NCBI RefSeq assembly: GCF_030936135.1
Contig: NC_082598.1
Span: 50,622,347 to 50,686,346, forward strand
DNA length: 64,000 bases
Source of the DNA: Gavia stellata
Lineage: Eukaryota > Chordata > Aves > Gaviiformes > Gaviidae
Direction of reading: 5' to 3'
Below the pieces are notes generated by a model. It did not search any database. It was given only the letters and a program-made list of their open reading frames with translations, and was not told the DNA's origin. Below are positions 61,481 to 64,000 of the stretch, piece after piece (the first letter of the stretch is position 1; every line of letters starts with the position of its first letter). The translations under genes were made by a program, and so were the position numbers.

Positions 61481-64000
61481 AGCCCGTGTCTGGGGTGAAG
61501 GCAGGGGGATGTTCCTACTGGGATTGCAAAATGGAGATGATGTGGGGTCTTGCTTGATTTTTATTTACTTATTTTTAAATGTCTTCTTTGCGGACACCTC
61601 TAGCAGAGGGCATGTGGTTATACAATGGAAATGCTCCGTTTCTGCTTCAACTCATTCACTGTTACACCTTACATTCTCTTGCTTTATAGCCTGGTCTACA
61701 CCGGACATTGCGTTGGAGTAAAATGAAGGCAAAAGGAAGAAGAAAGTGGGCTTGGAGGCTTAGTTGCAGAAAGAAGCAGTAAATTCCTTCATTACTGGGC
61801 AATGCTGACAAAAAGAGCACATTTGCCAGCTGAAATCTTGCAAACAATAGGGAGAGAAAAAACTTGTTTATTCATGCCCTGCCAGTTGGCAGATCTCTTT
61901 GTTTAGAGAGCATTCAGCCTTTGAGTGTTGCTTGTTGCAAGCACAATATTTACTTAACTAACTTTCCCAGAAAGGGTGCAGTTGTGGTCGCAGCTATGGC
62001 TTTAGAATATGTTTGTACAATTGTGTGAAGAGACTGTGTATATCATGGTAGCTATTAAAAATAAAGAAAAGGGAGAAGAAAGGCAAAACAAATACATCCT
62101 GTCATGATCTTACATGCACCATTATTATTTTCCCAAACCACCAGGCTTGTTTTATCACCAAAGGATATATACTTAGTATGTCAGCTGAGCCTTATTATAG
62201 CAGAGGGTGGATCTTCCACCCACAATAGATTTACTCAAAATATTCCCCACAGCGTGAGGTTTTCCTATCTCTAGCAGTGCTGTGAACGTCATTCACTGTT
62301 TTGATGGTGAGTTATTCTTGGAATGTCAGTGTTTGAGGATGTTGGGTTATACCTCCCCCCCTTTTTTTGCTGTTGTTAAATATGGGTAGTCTCTCCAAAT
62401 GACCAGCTTTGCTGCATTGCATCTGTTCTTATCTCTAAAACATGAATACCAAGCTGGCTGTGTTGTGATCTGTGAAGAACAGGAATAGGTGATGTAGTTA
62501 GGTACTGCAGTTCTTGTGCTTTTTGCAATCCAATTTTTAAAAGGGACTGGGAACTTTAATGCCTTAACTGATGCATTTAAAAAAAAAACCCACCTTCCCT
62601 AAGGGTTTGTCCTCCGAAGTTAAAAATGCAACCTTTTTTAAGGTGTGTCGAGCTGAATGCTAGGACTAATTAGTCACTTTTAAAATTTCAGATAAGTGAA
62701 TACAAACCTTATCTATATTGTGTATATATATGTGAGTATGTGCAGACACATGTCTGTGTTAGTGCCTGCCCACACTAGAAACTTTTTATATAATTGTTTA
62801 AGGAGGGTATGCAGCTTGTAGAGGTAGTTTGCAGTGTAATATGCATTTTTACTTTGTCTGCTAATGTCAAAGAAGAGTAACTGCCTTAACCAGATTGGAA
62901 ACAGAGTGTGAAATTGTTATTTGAAGTCTTGTTGTGTTTCAGGACACAGCTCCTACTTGAACACATAATGTATTAAGACTTGCAGCAGCTTTTCTGGAGG
63001 GGGAAAAAAAATCAAACACTAAACCAGTTGTGGTTTTAAGAATGTGCTGTCTTTTGAAATATAGAAATTAAAAATGTGGATCACGAGGGCATTGGAAAAT
63101 ATTTAGCTGTGCCTGGACACTCAAATGGAAAGTGGCTACATTGGTTTTCATTCTTGAGTGGAAAGTGCTGCTCTGTCCCCTTGGAATAGAGCTGCACAGG
63201 CATTTATCAGCAAAATGTTTGGAGGATGAGGGGTGGGATTCAAGGGAGATGCTTTTAAAAAACTAACCAAAAATGTAATTAAGACCAGATTTTCTGAAGG
63301 GTCTGGCATGCCTCATTGTTTGCCATAGGGATTGTTAAATTTCAGGGTGCTTCATAAAATCTGGCCACTAGTATGAATGAGGGTTGAACTTCTCTGAAAT
63401 ATCACCCTAGTGTGCGTATGAATTACTGGGAGTTTGAACCCTTCCTGTTTTAAATAGTGTCTTACCCAGGGGAAAAACCATCTCTTACCAATCATGTTGC
63501 ATCCTCCTACCCATTACAGCAACTTCTTGTGTGGAATATGAACACAAAGAAAGTAATTAAAGAATTTAACTTAAAATGCTAAAAATAAGCACTAGGAAAG
63601 ATTACTGTAGTCTATGGGGAGCAGACCGTTCAGGAACCCTTTTGGAAAGATACCCCAAATTAATATTTAGCTCATATTGTACAATGTCATTGTAGTTCAA
63701 GTCATATAGTGGTGCAATGTTTTCAGCTCAGAGGCAACATCCACTTATACTAGCAGGCTGAGAGAAATGTCAGTCCCAGTTTTCTGCTGTTTCAGATGTC
63801 AGTTTTGAAATGATTCCCTGCCTTAGTGTTGCCACCTTCAGGGTGTTGCTTATGCTGTTTTTTTTTGAGACAGAACATGAAGTTCACTATAAATATAGTA
63901 GCTGTGTCACTTAAAGCACGTGCACGCACTTCAATTTTACTGTGTCCCATGGCATTCCTATTCTTAGCATAGGAAATAGTGTGGCCAGCATAGAGGGTAT
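61480..64000. other. Probable first intron of the next gene; nothing recognised
   Basis: AT-rich DNA with a short TA/TG-rich patch near 62715-62735. An acceptor-like cttgctttatag before 61690 is followed by a 19-codon ORF that ends at once, so no exon is called. No repeat family, RNA gene or coding exon is recognised. Confidence 0.6.

Noticed and set aside
61690-61782. Possible coding exon with ATG at 61723 after an acceptor-like site
   Set aside because: The frame stops after 19 codons and no good donor follows.

Overview
The window is vertebrate nuclear DNA, almost certainly from a bird. The genes are intron-rich and their proteins are vertebrate in sequence. Introns are compact, interspersed repeats are few, and the two that can be recognised are a CR1 LINE 3' end and a solo LTR of a type common in birds. 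The species cannot be told from the sequence alone. Five protein-coding genes are supported by splice-consistent exon chains.

Left third (1-15314, + strand): the last 22 coding exons of POLR2B (RNA polymerase II subunit RPB2), in frame throughout and matching the vertebrate length from about residue 82 to the stop. IGFBP7 (15647-33500, - strand) converges on it, with only 332 bp between the two stop codons. IGFBP7 has five coding exons, a 12.6 kb first intron, and a one-base frame break in a C10/G10 homopolymer of exon 1.

Middle and right (36444-55790, + strand): a 23-exon small HERC-type E3 ligase gene (RCC1-like propeller plus HECT domain), closest by eye to HERC5. Its promoter lies in a CpG island about 2.9 kb from the IGFBP7 start codon, in divergent orientation, and carries an interferon-response-like element. 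Nested antisense in its intron 16 is the two-ORF PYURF/PIGY gene (50449-51182, - strand): a mitochondrial PreY-type chaperone ORF followed by the GPI-GlcNAc transferase subunit ORF. The two ORFs are in the same frame, separated by a single TGA and 16 further codons. The PYURF CpG island overlaps the first two HECT exons of the HERC gene.

The most unusual structure is at 51705-51848. HERC exon 18 ends inside a 21-bp tandem array in which every unit carries its own 5' splice site, all in the same phase. The gene could therefore add 0 to 5 copies of a seven-residue YEPAAGR-like module inside the HECT N-lobe by donor choice.

The right flank (55791-64000) has no recognisable coding exon. A CpG island at about 60400-61480, with an inverted CCAAT box and a strong + strand splice donor, probably marks the first exon of the next gene. 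The genes serve unrelated pathways: transcription, extracellular signalling, ubiquitin-like ligation, mitochondrial assembly and GPI-anchor synthesis. What links them is arrangement: convergent ends, a divergent promoter pair, and antisense nesting.
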